Below, in pieces: positions 1 through 8,838 of a DNA stretch of 64,000 bases (the stretch's first letter is position 1; each line of letters opens with the position of its first letter). Origin of the DNA: MWDV01 sp002070715. GTDB taxonomy: Bacteria; Verrucomicrobiota; Verrucomicrobiia; Limisphaerales; MWDV01. The notes beneath the pieces are model-generated. The model saw only the letters and a program-made list of their open reading frames with translations, did not search any database and was not told the origin of the DNA. Both the position numbers and the translations under genes were made by a program. The DNA is taken from contig DAONTI010000012.1 in assembly GCA_035411585.1 (NCBI GenBank), positions 50,881 through 114,880 on the forward strand, read 5' to 3'.

Positions 1-2057
1 GAGACGTGGCCGAGATCAAACAAAACCTTGTGCCAGAACCGGGCGTAGAGCAGGTGCAACACGGCGTGTTCCGTGCCGCCGACATATAAATCCACTCCGG
101 GCGTTGCCGCGGATGTGAGTCCACTCTGACTTCCTTTTGAATCGAGCGAACTCCCGTGCGCTGTTACAGGATCAGAACCCATCCAATAGCGTTCGGCTTC
201 TTTGCTGACGAACGAGGCCGCGTTTTTCGCGTCGAGATAGCGGAGATAATACCAGCACGAACCGGCCCATTGCGGCATGGTGTTCAACTCGCGCATTGCG
301 CCGTCGGGCTGGTGCACCCAATCCTGGGCGCGGGCCAGCGGCGGCTGGCCGTCGGGCGTGGGTTTGTAATCGTCAAGCGGCGGCGGCAGCACGGGCAACG
401 CACTTTCTGGTAACGCTTCATGATACAAATTTCCGGCCGCATCCTTCTTCCAAATGATCGGGAACGGTTCACCCCAGTAACGCTGGCGGCTGAACAACCA
501 GTCGCGCAATTTGTAGTTGATGGTGCGCTTGCCGAGACCCTTGGCTTCGAGCCAGTCGGTGATTTTCTGCTTCGCCTCGGGCGTGGGCAGGCCGGTGATG
601 GAAACCTCCGGCCCGGTTGAGTTCACCGATGTGCCGTCGTCCACGAAACCGCGCCAATCCGTTTGCGGATCGGGCGGTTGCACAACCTGCACGATCGGCA
701 GATTGAACTTGGTCGCGAACTCAAAGTCGCGGGTGTCGTGCGCCGGCACCGCCATGATGGCGCCGGTGCCGTAACTGGCGAGCACGTAGTCGGCGATCCA
801 GATGGGAATCTGCGCGCCGTTGACGGGATTCAGGGCGTAAGCGCCGGTGAACACGCCGGTTTTTTCTTTCGCCAGTTCCGTGCGTTCGAGGTCCGATTTT
901 TTGGCGACTTCGGCTTGGTACGCTTGAATCGCCGCGCGTTGCGCCGGGGTGGTGATTTGATCCACCAGTTTGTGTTCCGGCGCCAGCACCATGTAGGTCG
1001 CGCCGAACAAGGTGTCGGGCCGCGTGGTGAACACGCGGATCATTGATTTCGCGTTCGGCCCGCCATGCCAGGCAATCGCAAAATCCACCTCCGCCCCTTC
1101 GCTGCGCCCAATCCAGTTCCGCTGCATTTCCTTGAGCGAATCGCTCCAGTCAATCGTATCGAGGTCCTGGAGCAGACGCCCCGCATAGGCGGTGATGCGC
1201 AGCATCCATTGCCGCATCGGCTTGCGGACGACGGGATGGCCGCCAACTTCGCTCTTGCCATCCACGACTTCTTCATTCGCCAGCACCGTGCCGAGCGCTT
1301 CGCACCACCAAACGGGCTGCTCGCTGACGTAGGCGAGGCGATGATCATCCACCAATTTGCGGCGAGCCTGCGCTTTGATTTCCGGGGTTTTCTGGCCCGC
1401 CGCGTTGTGAAAGTTGAGGCTCAGGCGTTGCAGAAAAGTTCGCCCCTGCCAATCCGCCCGCTCTTTGGCGTCCTCGGAAAGCGCCTCCATCAATTCAGAA
1501 ATGGGGCGGGCTTGGTTCAAATCTGTGTCGAAAAAACTGTTGTAAAGCTGCAAGAAAATCCACTGCGTCCACTTAAAATAATCGGGGTCGGTGGTGTTCA
1601 CCTCGCGCGACCAATCGTAGCTGAAGCCAAGGCTCTTAATCTGGCGCGTGAACGTGGCGATGTTTTGCTCCGTGGTGACGCGCGGATGCTGGCCGGTCTT
1701 GACCGCGTATTGTTCGGCGGGCAGACCAAAGGCGTCCCAGCCCATCGGATGCAAGACGTGCCGACCGCGGGCGCGCTGGTAACGGGCGAGGATATCCGTG
1801 GCGGTGTAACCCTCCGGATGCCCGACGTGCAACCCGGCCCCGGAGGGATAAGGAAACATGTCGAGGATGTAAAACTTGGACGGCAGGGAATGCGCCTCGG
1901 TCCGGCGGCCCGCCAAGCCATGGCGGAGGCCAAACGGATGATCCGCCGGCACGACTTCGCCGGGATTGAACGCGCGAAAAGTCTGACGCTCCTCCCAAAC
2001 ACGTTGCCATTTGGGTTCGATCAGGTGAAACGGATATTGCCTGCGGCTGCTTGCCAT
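1..2057 (-). CDS. leuS: Leucyl-tRNA synthetase, 3' end beyond window
   Basis: Class I aminoacyl-tRNA synthetase that charges tRNA-Leu in the cytoplasm. The frame is open from an ATG at 2057 to the window edge, so about 685 residues are visible and the C-terminus, including the KMSKS loop and anticodon-binding part, is missing. The start reads MASRRQYPFHLIEPKWQRVW, typical of bacterial LeuRS. The HIGH-type signature appears as HVGHP after YPSGAGL (about residues 60-70). The editing (CP1) domain follows, and near the edge comes DLYVGGTEHAVLHLLYARFW, the conserved block before KMSKS. The upstream region has a candidate promoter ending about 10 nt before the ATG and no Shine-Dalgarno site. The gene is divergent from the carboxypeptidase gene at 2313. 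Identification is secure. Confidence 0.95.
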   Translation of the reverse strand, partial: MASSRRQYPFHLIEPKWQRVWEERQTFRAFNPGEVVPADHPFGLRHGLAGRRTEAHSLPSKFYILDMFPYPSGAGLHVGHPEGYTATDILARYQRARGRHVLHPMGWDAFGLPAEQYAVKTGQHPRVTTEQNIATFTRQIKSLGFSYDWSREVNTTDPDYFKWTQWIFLQLYNSFFDTDLNQARPISELMEALSEDAKERADWQGRTFLQRLSLNFHNAAGQKTPEIKAQARRKLVDDHRLAYVSEQPVWWCEALGTVLANEEVVDGKSEVGGHPVVRKPMRQWMLRITAYAGRLLQDLDTIDWSDSLKEMQRNWIGRSEGAEVDFAIAWHGGPNAKSMIRVFTTRPDTLFGATYMVLAPEHKLVDQITTPAQRAAIQAYQAEVAKKSDLERTELAKEKTGVFTGAYALNPVNGAQIPIWIADYVLASYGTGAIMAVPAHDTRDFEFATKFNLPIVQVVQPPDPQTDWRGFVDDGTSVNSTGPEVSITGLPTPEAKQKITDWLEAKGLGKRTINYKLRDWLFSRQRYWGEPFPIIWKKDAAGNLYHEALPESALPVLPPPLDDYKPTPDGQPPLARAQDWVHQPDGAMRELNTMPQWAGSCWYYLRYLDAKNAASFVSKEAERYWMGSDPVTAHGSSLDSKGSQSGLTSAATPGVDLYVGGTEHAVLHLLYARFWHKVLFDLGHV

Positions 2058-2067
2058 AGAGCCGCTG

Positions 2068-2096
2068 ATATTGGGGAAAGCCCGGCGCGGGGGCAA
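2068..2096 (-). promoter_or_regulatory. Candidate leuS promoter
   Basis: On the minus strand, TTGCCC (2096-2091), a 17-nt spacer and CAATAT (2073-2068) resemble -35/-10 boxes. Only 10 nt separate the -10 box from the leuS ATG, so the transcript would have almost no leader. Seen by eye; no transcript data. Confidence 0.35.
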
Positions 2097-2251
2097 TGGC
2101 GGAATTCAACGCGTGGCCTGGCGAACGGAGTGCGCGACTTTCCTTCCTCGACCCGTTAATGCGCCGGGGAAAGCCGCCCTTCCTCCGCGGCCTGCTGAAG
2201 TGGCGGAATCATTCGGGAAGCAAAGCGGCGTGCCTTCGCCAAAAAATTGTC

Positions 2252-2280
2252 CTGACAGCACGGGGCTTTTGATCTAGGAT
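2252..2280 (+). promoter_or_regulatory. Candidate promoter of the carboxypeptidase gene
   Basis: CTGACA (2252-2257), a 17-nt spacer and TAGGAT (2275-2280) match sigma70-type boxes. The predicted start of transcription falls at or just inside a 9-codon mini-ORF (2284-2313) that runs into the carboxypeptidase start codon. Confidence 0.45.
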
Positions 2281-2283
2281 ACG

Positions 2284-2313
2284 ATGCGGCGGAGCTTTCC
2301 CGTCAGATTGTGA
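2284..2313 (+). CDS. Possible 9-residue leader peptide before the carboxypeptidase
   Basis: ATG at 2284 begins MRRSFPVRL. Its TGA (2311-2313) shares one base with the ATG at 2313 of the carboxypeptidase gene. The mini-ORF starts 3 nt after a -10-like box. Such an overlap would allow translational coupling where no ribosome-binding site is present. It is very short and may be chance. Confidence 0.25.
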   Translation: MRRSFPVRL

Positions 2314-4715
2314 TGTTACGTTGTTTTCGTTTGTTGTGCGTTGGTTGGCTGGTCGCGGGACACGGGGCGCTCTTGGCCCAAACCATTCCCGCACAAATTG
2401 ACACCATCCTGGCCCGCCCGGCGGTGGCCGAAAATGCCTGGACAATCCTGATCGAGAACGCCGACGGCACCGTCATCCACTACCAACGCAATCCCATCAC
2501 TGGTTTGGCCCCGGCGTCGAACACTAAAATGTTCACCACGGCGGCCGCGTTTGGATTGCTCGGGCCGAATTACGTGTTTCAAACCCGCCTCTACGCGGAA
2601 GGCGCCTTCAGCGGCGGCGTCCTGACCGGCAACCTCAATCTCGTGTCCGAACACGATCCGACTTGGAACACGTCGGTTTTTCCCGGCAACGCCCGTAAAC
2701 CGCTGGACACCATCGCGGCGGCATTGAAGGCACGGGGTTTGACCACCGTGACCGGCAATGTTCAGTGTTACGGATTATGTGCCTACGGACTGGGCTCGAC
2801 CGCCAGTCTCGCGGCCGTCAACACGCAGGGCCGCAACGCCACCGCCGCCACCAACTTTGTCGCCGCCTTGCGCGCGCAGGGCATTACGGTTGTCGGGGCG
2901 CCCGCCGGGAAGACCGGTTTTTCGCCGCCCGGCACGTTGCTGCACACTTATTACTCGACCGACAACACCTACGGCGGCAAACCGTTGCGGCTCGAAGTCG
3001 CCTGTATTCCGCTCATGAAGGTCAGCCACAACGTCATGGCCGACGCGTTGTTGCGGCATATTGGCTGGAAACGGACGGGGACGGACACCTACGCCGCGGG
3101 GCGCAATCAGGTGCTTCCCTGGCTACGGCACAGCGCCGGGCTGACCACCAACGGCATTGTGATGAATGACGGGTCCGGGTTGTCGGGAAACAACCGTTTC
3201 TCCGCGCGCCTCACGGTGAACCTCACACGTTACATGCTGGCGGCCTTTCCCAGTTGGGCGCCCACGCTGCCCATTGGGTGCCAGGACGGCACGATTAGCA
3301 GCCGGTTTTGCGGCACGGACGCCGCCCGGCAAGTGCATGCCAAAACCGGGTCGCTGAGCATTTCCATCGCTTTGAGCGGTTACTTGGACAACCCGCACGA
3401 CGGCCAGCGTTATTTGTTTTCGTTCATTGCCAACAAGGCGGGTGGCATTGACCAAACCGCCACGCGACAGGCAATTGATGATTGCGTGGTTCTGCTGGCC
3501 GCCCGCGGGGTGCCGATCAGCCCGCAACTCTGGTTCGTGCGGAATACCGGCAACGGCCTCACCTTGGCCTGGTCCAACGAAGATTTTGTGCGCACGGGTT
3601 ATCGGGTTTACGCCAGCGACGATGGGGTGACCTTCGGCCCGCCGATCAACCTGGGCGGCCATATGCACACTTTCACCGACCCCAATCTGCCGGTTGGCAC
3701 AGAGCGATATTACCGGGTTTCCGTGGTCGGCAGCGGCGGCGAAAGCAAACCGTCGCGCATTTACGGCGCGCGGGTTGGACGCACTCCGTCGCCGGTGTTG
3801 GTGGTGGACGGCAACGATCGTTGGTCGTTCCAGACGAGCGAAAATCCGGCGGGCACAAATCACGGGTTTGCCGCCCTGACGGGTCGCAGCATCAGCGGCC
3901 CGGCGTTCGACACCGTCCACCACGGCGCGGTGATTTCCGGCGCGGTGCCCTTGAGTCCGCATCCTGCCGTCGTTTGGTTGTTGGGCGAGGAATCCACGGC
4001 GGACGAAACCTTCGATGCCGCGGAACGGACGCTGGTCGCGAATTATCTGAACGCCGGCGGCAACCTGTTTGTTTCCGGCGCGGAAATTGGCTGGCATCTG
4101 GACCGCGCCAGCGGCCCGACCGCTGCGGAGCGAAATTTCTATCGTACGGTATTGCGTGCCGCCTACGTGGCGGATGACGCCAACACCTATGCCTTCGCGC
4201 CAACCGGTGCCGGCATCTTTGCCGGCAATTCGGCTGGCGGTTTTGACAACGGCACCCGCGGCACTTACGACGTGGATTATCCCGATGTGCTGGCGCCCAC
4301 GAATGGCAGCATCGCGGCGTTGACTTACCTCGGCGGGATGGGAGGCATCGCGGCGGTGCAATACGACGGCAACCCGGCCCAGGGCAAAGTGATGAATTGG
4401 GGGTTCCCATTTGAAACCATCACCAACGTCCCCGTGCGCACCGCTTACATGTCCGATGTGTTGCGCTGGTTTGGGGTGCTCGATCCGCCCCAACTGGAGA
4501 CGCCCGAACTCCACTCCACCGCCAATGCCCTCACCCTGAGTTGGACGGCCAGCGCGGGCTTGCGCTATCGCGTGCAGTTCAAAAATTCGGTGACCGACGG
4601 CGTCTGGCAAACGCTCGGCGCGGACGTGGTCGCCACCAACACCCGCGCGTTCAAGACCGATCCCAACGCCCTGACAGCCCCGCAACGTTTTTATCGGGTG
4701 TTGCTGCTAGATTGA
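2310..4715 (+). CDS. D-alanyl-D-alanine carboxypeptidase/endopeptidase (DacB, peptidase S13 family) with extra C-terminal beta-domains
   Basis: Secreted penicillin-binding protein that trims or cuts peptidoglycan in the periplasm. A signal peptide ends near ALLAQT (about residue 24). The three S13 active-site motifs are visible: SNTK (SxxK) within PASNTKMFTTAA, SGLSGNN (SxN) and AKTGS (KTG). The catalytic part occupies roughly residues 25-395. It is followed by a fibronectin-III-like stretch (LAWSNEDFVRTGYRVYAS), a region starting VLVVDGNDRW that resembles golvesin/Xly-type accessory domains, and a C-terminal domain ending RFYRVLLLD. At 801 residues it is much longer than the roughly 480 of E. 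coli DacB because of these additions. The start can be GTG 2310 or ATG 2313; the ATG overlaps the stop of a mini-ORF. The family is firm, the roles of the extra domains unknown. Confidence 0.85.
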   Translation: MMLRCFRLLCVGWLVAGHGALLAQTIPAQIDTILARPAVAENAWTILIENADGTVIHYQRNPITGLAPASNTKMFTTAAAFGLLGPNYVFQTRLYAEGAFSGGVLTGNLNLVSEHDPTWNTSVFPGNARKPLDTIAAALKARGLTTVTGNVQCYGLCAYGLGSTASLAAVNTQGRNATAATNFVAALRAQGITVVGAPAGKTGFSPPGTLLHTYYSTDNTYGGKPLRLEVACIPLMKVSHNVMADALLRHIGWKRTGTDTYAAGRNQVLPWLRHSAGLTTNGIVMNDGSGLSGNNRFSARLTVNLTRYMLAAFPSWAPTLPIGCQDGTISSRFCGTDAARQVHAKTGSLSISIALSGYLDNPHDGQRYLFSFIANKAGGIDQTATRQAIDDCVVLLAARGVPISPQLWFVRNTGNGLTLAWSNEDFVRTGYRVYASDDGVTFGPPINLGGHMHTFTDPNLPVGTERYYRVSVVGSGGESKPSRIYGARVGRTPSPVLVVDGNDRWSFQTSENPAGTNHGFAALTGRSISGPAFDTVHHGAVISGAVPLSPHPAVVWLLGEESTADETFDAAERTLVANYLNAGGNLFVSGAEIGWHLDRASGPTAAERNFYRTVLRAAYVADDANTYAFAPTGAGIFAGNSAGGFDNGTRGTYDVDYPDVLAPTNGSIAALTYLGGMGGIAAVQYDGNPAQGKVMNWGFPFETITNVPVRTAYMSDVLRWFGVLDPPQLETPELHSTANALTLSWTASAGLRYRVQFKNSVTDGVWQTLGADVVATNTRAFKTDPNALTAPQRFYRVLLLD

Positions 4716-4748
4716 GTTGAGGACGGATGCCGGGGCCCGGCCCGGGGT

Positions 4749-5288
4749 TCAGGGTTTTTTGGTAAATTTCAGGGCGGCGGAATTGATGCAGTAACGGAGC
4801 CCGGTCGGTTGGGGACCGTCCTCAAACACATGCCCCAAGTGCCCGCCGCAACGGGCGCAAAGCACCTCGATGCGCATCATGCCGTGGCTGTGATCGGGTG
4901 CTTCGGCAACCGCGTTCGTAGTCGCCGGCGCAAAAAAACTGGGCCAGCCGCATCCGGAATCGAACTTGGCCGACGACCCAAACAATCGCGCGCCACAACC
5001 CGCGCAATGGTAGTCGCCCGCCTCCTGATGATTCCAATACTGACCCGTAAAGGCCCGTTCGGTTCCTTTTTCGCGCAGGACACGGTATTGCTCCGCCGTG
5101 AGCTGTTCCCGCCATTCCTGGTCCGTTTTAACTATTTGCGGTGCCATCGTGTTCACGGAGGCCGGCCGGGGACGCGGATGCCGATGGGCAACGCTTTTCA
5201 CGGGAATTCGTGAAGCGGCCATCAGCACCATCAACATGGCGCCGCCGACAACAAACGCGCCCTTCCGCCATCCACCATCCAGCTTCAC
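4749..5288 (-). CDS. msrB: Peptide-methionine (R)-S-oxide reductase MsrB, membrane-anchored or exported
   Basis: Reduces methionine-R-sulfoxide in oxidised proteins. The MsrB domain covers about residues 50-179. Zinc-site pairs are visible as CAGC and CARC, with the active-site block RYCINSAAL near the end and CGWPSF in the middle. A hydrophobic N-terminus (GAFVVGGAMLMVLMAAS) suggests export or anchoring, so the enzyme probably repairs envelope proteins. The chosen start is a GTG at 5288; a promoter-like pair ends 7 nt before it within the 46-bp gap after carB. The gene faces the carboxypeptidase gene tail to tail. Confidence 0.93.
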   Translation of the reverse strand: MKLDGGWRKGAFVVGGAMLMVLMAASRIPVKSVAHRHPRPRPASVNTMAPQIVKTDQEWREQLTAEQYRVLREKGTERAFTGQYWNHQEAGDYHCAGCGARLFGSSAKFDSGCGWPSFFAPATTNAVAEAPDHSHGMMRIEVLCARCGGHLGHVFEDGPQPTGLRYCINSAALKFTKKP

Positions 5289-5295
5289 GCGGGCA

Positions 5296-5323
5296 AATTG
5301 ATTCCGCCCGCGCGCAAAGTCAA
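5296..5323 (-). promoter_or_regulatory. Candidate msrB promoter next to the start codon
   Basis: On the minus strand, TTGACT (5323-5318), a 16-nt spacer and TCAATT (5301-5296) lie within the 46-bp carB-msrB gap. Exactly 7 nt separate the -10-like box from the GTG start, which implies a leaderless message. The -10 match is weak (three of six consensus bases), the -35 match good. Confidence 0.35.
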
Positions 5324-5334
5324 ACCGGGGCGTG

Positions 5335-8300
5335 TCAGCCGATGTCCCGGTGGTAGGCTTGCAGGGCTTTGACCGCGGCTTTGCCGGCGCGACATTCCGC
5401 GATGCCTTGCGCCGAGGCGCGCGCCGCCGCCGTGGTGGTCAGGTAGGGCACTTTGTATTTGATCGCGGCTTTCCGGATATAGGCGTCGTCCTGCGCGCTC
5501 ATCTTGCCCGCCGGCGTGTTGATGATCAGGTCAATCTCGCGGCTTTTGATTTCGTCGGCGATGTTGGGGCGCTGGTGCTCGTGAATTTTGTAGCTGAGTT
5601 CCACCTTCACGCCGTGGTCGCCCAAGAATTTGTGGGTGCCGCTGGTGGCCTTGATGCGGAAGCCCAGTTTTTGAAATTCACGCGCGGGATCGAGGATGGC
5701 GGGTTTATCCTTATCGGTCACCGAGATGAACACCGTGCCTTTTTGCGGCAGAGCCGACAGTGCGGCTTCCTGCGATTTGAAGTAGGCCAGTCCAAAACTT
5801 GGCGCCATGCCCAGCACTTCGCCGGTGGACCGCATTTCCGGGCCCAGCACCGGGTCCACTTCAGGGAACATGTTAAAGGGCAGCACGACTTCTTTCACGC
5901 CGAGATGCGGAATCTTTTTCTGCCGCAACTGCAGGTCTTTCAGCCGCGTGCCGAGCATGAGTTGCGTGGCAATCCGGGCCATCGGCACGTTGCAAACCTT
6001 GCTCACGAGCGGCACCGTGCGCGAGGCGCGCGGGTTCGCTTCCAGCACATACACCTTGTCCTGGCAGATGGCGTATTGAATGTTCATCACGCCACACACC
6101 TGCAATTCGCGGCCGATGCGCTGGGTGTAATCTTCGATGGTTTTGAGGTGTTTCTCGGAGAGCGTCACGGGCGGAATGGCGCAGGCGGAATCGCCCGAGT
6201 GAATACCGGCCTGTTCGATATGTTCCATCACCGCCGGCACAAAGGCGTCCGTGCCATCCGCCAGCGCATCCGCTTCCGCCTCGACCGCGTTGTCGAGAAA
6301 CCGGTCAATAAGAATCGGGCGATCGGGCGATAAATCCACCGCTTTGTTGACGTATTCCTTCAACATCTCCTCGTCGTGAACCACCTCCATGCCGCGGCCC
6401 CCCAGGACAAACGAGGGCCGGACCATGACCGGATATCCGATGCGCGCCGCCACCTGCGCGGCTTCGGTAAAACTGCTGGCCATGCCGGCTTCGGGCATGG
6501 GAATACCCATCCGCTCCATCATCAACCGGAAACGGTCGCGATCCTCGGCCAGATCAATCACGTCGGGCGTGGTTCCAAGCACCCGGACGCCGGCGGCCTC
6601 CAGTTCCTGGGCGATGTTGAGCGGCGTTTGCCCGCCGAACTGCACCACCACCCCCTCGGGTTTTTCCTTCTCGTAAATCGCCAGCACGTCCTCAACCGTC
6701 AGCGGCTCGAAATACAGTTTGTCGGAGGTATCGTAATCGGTGGAAACCGTCTCCGGGTTGCAGTTGACCATGATGGTTTCGTACCCGGCATCGCGCAGGG
6801 CAAACGCGGCGTGCACACAGCAGTAATCGAATTCGATCCCCTGCCCGATGCGATTGGGGCCGCCGCCCAGCACCATGACTTTTTTGCGGGCACTGACCGC
6901 CGCCCGGTCTGGCTGATGGTAGGTCGAGTAATAATAAGCGGCGTTTTCCACCCCGCTCACCGGGAGCGCATCCCACGCCGCCACCACGCCCAGTCGCTGG
7001 CGGTGGGCGCGGATTTGCGCCTCGGGCACCCCCAGGATTTTGGCCAGGTATTTGTCGGCGAACCCGTCCTTCTTCGCTTGGATGAGCAGTTCGTCCGGCA
7101 GCGGTTGGCCTTTGAATTTGAGGATCGTTTCCTCCAATTCCACCAGCTCTTTCATCTGCTGGATGAACCACGGTTTGATCGCGGTTTTGGCGTGCAGTTC
7201 CTCCACCGTGGCGCCTTTGCGCAGCGCCTCGTACATGATCCATTGCCGTTCGCTGGACGGCTCGTTGAGCAGCGTCATCAATTCGGCGAGCGGACGCTGG
7301 TGAAAATCCCGGGCAAACCCCAGTCCGTGCCGGCCGTTTTCCAGCGAGCGGATCGCCTTTTGAAACGCTTCCTTGTAGGTCTTGCCGATGCTCATCACCT
7401 CGCCCACCGCGCGCATCTGCGTGCCCAGCCGGTCCTGGGACCCGCGGAATTTTTCAAAGGCCCACCGCGGGAATTTCGCCACCACACAATCCGTGGGCGG
7501 GGTGTATTTTTCGAGGGTGCCCGCGCGCCAATAGGGCAGTTCATCCAACGTCAACCCCGCCGCGAGCTTGGCCGAGACGAGGGCAATCGGAAACCCGGTC
7601 GCCTTCGACGCCAGAGCCGAGGAGCGGGACGTGCGCGGATTGATTTCGATGATGACCACGCGTCCGGTCTTGGGATCGTGCGCGAACTGGGCGTTGGTCC
7701 CGCCAATGACGCCAATGGCCTCGACGATGCGGTAGGCGTAATCACGCAACTTCGCCTGCAGCTTCGGATCAATCGTCAACATCGGGGCGACACAATAAGA
7801 ATCCCCGGTATGCACGCCCATCGGATCCACGTTTTCGATGAAGCAAACCGTGACCATCTGGTTTTTCGCGTCGCGAACCACCTCCAGTTCCAGCTCTTCC
7901 CAACCCACCACCGATTCCTCGACCAACACCTGTCCCACCATGCTGGCGGCCAGCCCGCGGCTGACCACGAGCCGCAGTTCCTCGATGTTATAGACCAATC
8001 CGCCGCCCGTGCCGCCCATGGTGTAAGCCGGACGAATGACCACCGGATAGCCCAGTCCCGCCGCCACCTTCTCCGCTTCCTCGACGGTGAACGCCGGCGC
8101 GCTTTTCGGCAGGTCAATGCCCAGGCGTTTCATGGTTTCCTTGAAAATGATGCGGTCCTCCCCACGTTCAATGGCGTCCGGGTCCACACCAATGATGCGC
8201 ACGCCAAAACGGGACAGCACCCCGGCCTTGGCCAGTTGCAGGGAAAGATTCAGGCCGGTTTGCCCGCCGAGATTCGGCAGCAACGCATCCGGACGCTCCT

Positions 8301-8538
8301 GCTCAATGATCTCGGTCAGCGCCGGCACCGTGAGGGGTTCGATGTAGGTCACGTCCGCCATCCCGGGATCGGTCATGATGGTGGCGGGATTCGAATTCAC
8401 GAGCACGATTTGATACCCGAGGGCGCGCAGCGCCTTGCACGCCTGCGTGCCGGAATAATCGAATTCACAAGCCTGCCCAATGATGATGGGCCCCGAGCCG
8501 ATGATGAGCACTTTCTTGATGTCGTCGCGTCGTGGCAT
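5335..8538 (-). CDS. carB: Carbamoyl-phosphate synthase large subunit
   Basis: Makes carbamoyl phosphate from bicarbonate, ammonia (from the glutaminase CarA) and two ATP for pyrimidine and arginine synthesis. The start MPRRDDIKKVLIIGSGPIII at ATG 8538 gives 1067 residues, close to the family norm; the frame is open 89 codons further upstream, but that part is not CarB-like. Two ATP-grasp halves are clear: IGSGPIIIGQACEFDYSG at the N-terminus and GGGPNRIGQGIEFDYC near residue 560. Each is followed by its own ATP-grasp domain (for example RPSFVLGGRGMEVV in the second). The C-terminal methylglyoxal-synthase-like allosteric domain includes TSGTHKFLGDHG. No carA lies in the window. Confidence 0.97.
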   Translation of the reverse strand: MPRRDDIKKVLIIGSGPIIIGQACEFDYSGTQACKALRALGYQIVLVNSNPATIMTDPGMADVTYIEPLTVPALTEIIEQERPDALLPNLGGQTGLNLSLQLAKAGVLSRFGVRIIGVDPDAIERGEDRIIFKETMKRLGIDLPKSAPAFTVEEAEKVAAGLGYPVVIRPAYTMGGTGGGLVYNIEELRLVVSRGLAASMVGQVLVEESVVGWEELELEVVRDAKNQMVTVCFIENVDPMGVHTGDSYCVAPMLTIDPKLQAKLRDYAYRIVEAIGVIGGTNAQFAHDPKTGRVVIIEINPRTSRSSALASKATGFPIALVSAKLAAGLTLDELPYWRAGTLEKYTPPTDCVVAKFPRWAFEKFRGSQDRLGTQMRAVGEVMSIGKTYKEAFQKAIRSLENGRHGLGFARDFHQRPLAELMTLLNEPSSERQWIMYEALRKGATVEELHAKTAIKPWFIQQMKELVELEETILKFKGQPLPDELLIQAKKDGFADKYLAKILGVPEAQIRAHRQRLGVVAAWDALPVSGVENAAYYYSTYHQPDRAAVSARKKVMVLGGGPNRIGQGIEFDYCCVHAAFALRDAGYETIMVNCNPETVSTDYDTSDKLYFEPLTVEDVLAIYEKEKPEGVVVQFGGQTPLNIAQELEAAGVRVLGTTPDVIDLAEDRDRFRLMMERMGIPMPEAGMASSFTEAAQVAARIGYPVMVRPSFVLGGRGMEVVHDEEMLKEYVNKAVDLSPDRPILIDRFLDNAVEAEADALADGTDAFVPAVMEHIEQAGIHSGDSACAIPPVTLSEKHLKTIEDYTQRIGRELQVCGVMNIQYAICQDKVYVLEANPRASRTVPLVSKVCNVPMARIATQLMLGTRLKDLQLRQKKIPHLGVKEVVLPFNMFPEVDPVLGPEMRSTGEVLGMAPSFGLAYFKSQEAALSALPQKGTVFISVTDKDKPAILDPAREFQKLGFRIKATSGTHKFLGDHGVKVELSYKIHEHQRPNIADEIKSREIDLIINTPAGKMSAQDDAYIRKAAIKYKVPYLTTTAAARASAQGIAECRAGKAAVKALQAYHRDIG

Positions 8539-8738
8539 GAAATGGTTTTTTGATAGCGTCGTCTGAACAATGTCCGGCCCGGGCCCACCGGCACTCCGAG
8601 CGCCGGTTGTGATACGCGGGCCCGCCACTTGAATCAACCAAAAAGCCCCAACCACGGTTACCGACCACGCCCTTGCGCTCAATCCGAGGCGCGATTCGCG
8701 GGTTTGCTTTCCCCTAGTTCTGGCGGAGAACGCCCGCC

Positions 8739-8755
8739 ATCGAAAATTTTTCGAT
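8739..8755. promoter_or_regulatory. Perfect palindrome, possible operator
   Basis: ATCGAAAATTTTTCGAT is an 8+1+8 perfect inverted repeat. It abuts and shares one base with the TTCACA -35-like box of the candidate plsY promoter. Its placement fits a repressor site or UP-like element. No known regulator is recognised. Confidence 0.35.
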
Positions 8756-8784
8756 TCACACGCCGGCGAAAAACCCGTTACAGT
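8755..8784 (+). promoter_or_regulatory. Candidate plsY promoter
   Basis: TTCACA (8755-8760), an 18-nt spacer and TACAGT (8779-8784) resemble sigma70-type boxes upstream of plsY and point in its direction. Confidence 0.35.
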
Positions 8785-8838
8785 AGCGGCGTCGCTGCAT
8801 CGCAATCATGAACAAAAGACTTGGGTAACTGGCTGACT

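Larger units (their letters stand above)
8539..8838. other. Divergent carB-plsY intergenic region
   Basis: About 300 bp with no convincing gene. It holds the carB upstream region, a perfect 17-bp palindrome at 8739-8755, a candidate plsY promoter at 8755-8784 and a 6-codon mini-ORF (8808-8828) just before plsY. Confidence 0.5.

Noticed and set aside
3123..4685. 520-codon frame antisense to the carboxypeptidase gene
   Set aside because: Shadow of the coding strand; no domain or motif.
4730..4759. GC-rich repeat and T-run after the carboxypeptidase gene
   Set aside because: The best stem is only 5 bp, and the T-run is separated from it and lies in msrB coding sequence; not called a terminator.
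6376..8553. 725-codon open frame on the plus strand opposite carB
   Set aside because: It lies wholly antisense to a clear carB, has Arg/His-rich low-quality sequence and reflects the codon bias of GC-rich DNA.
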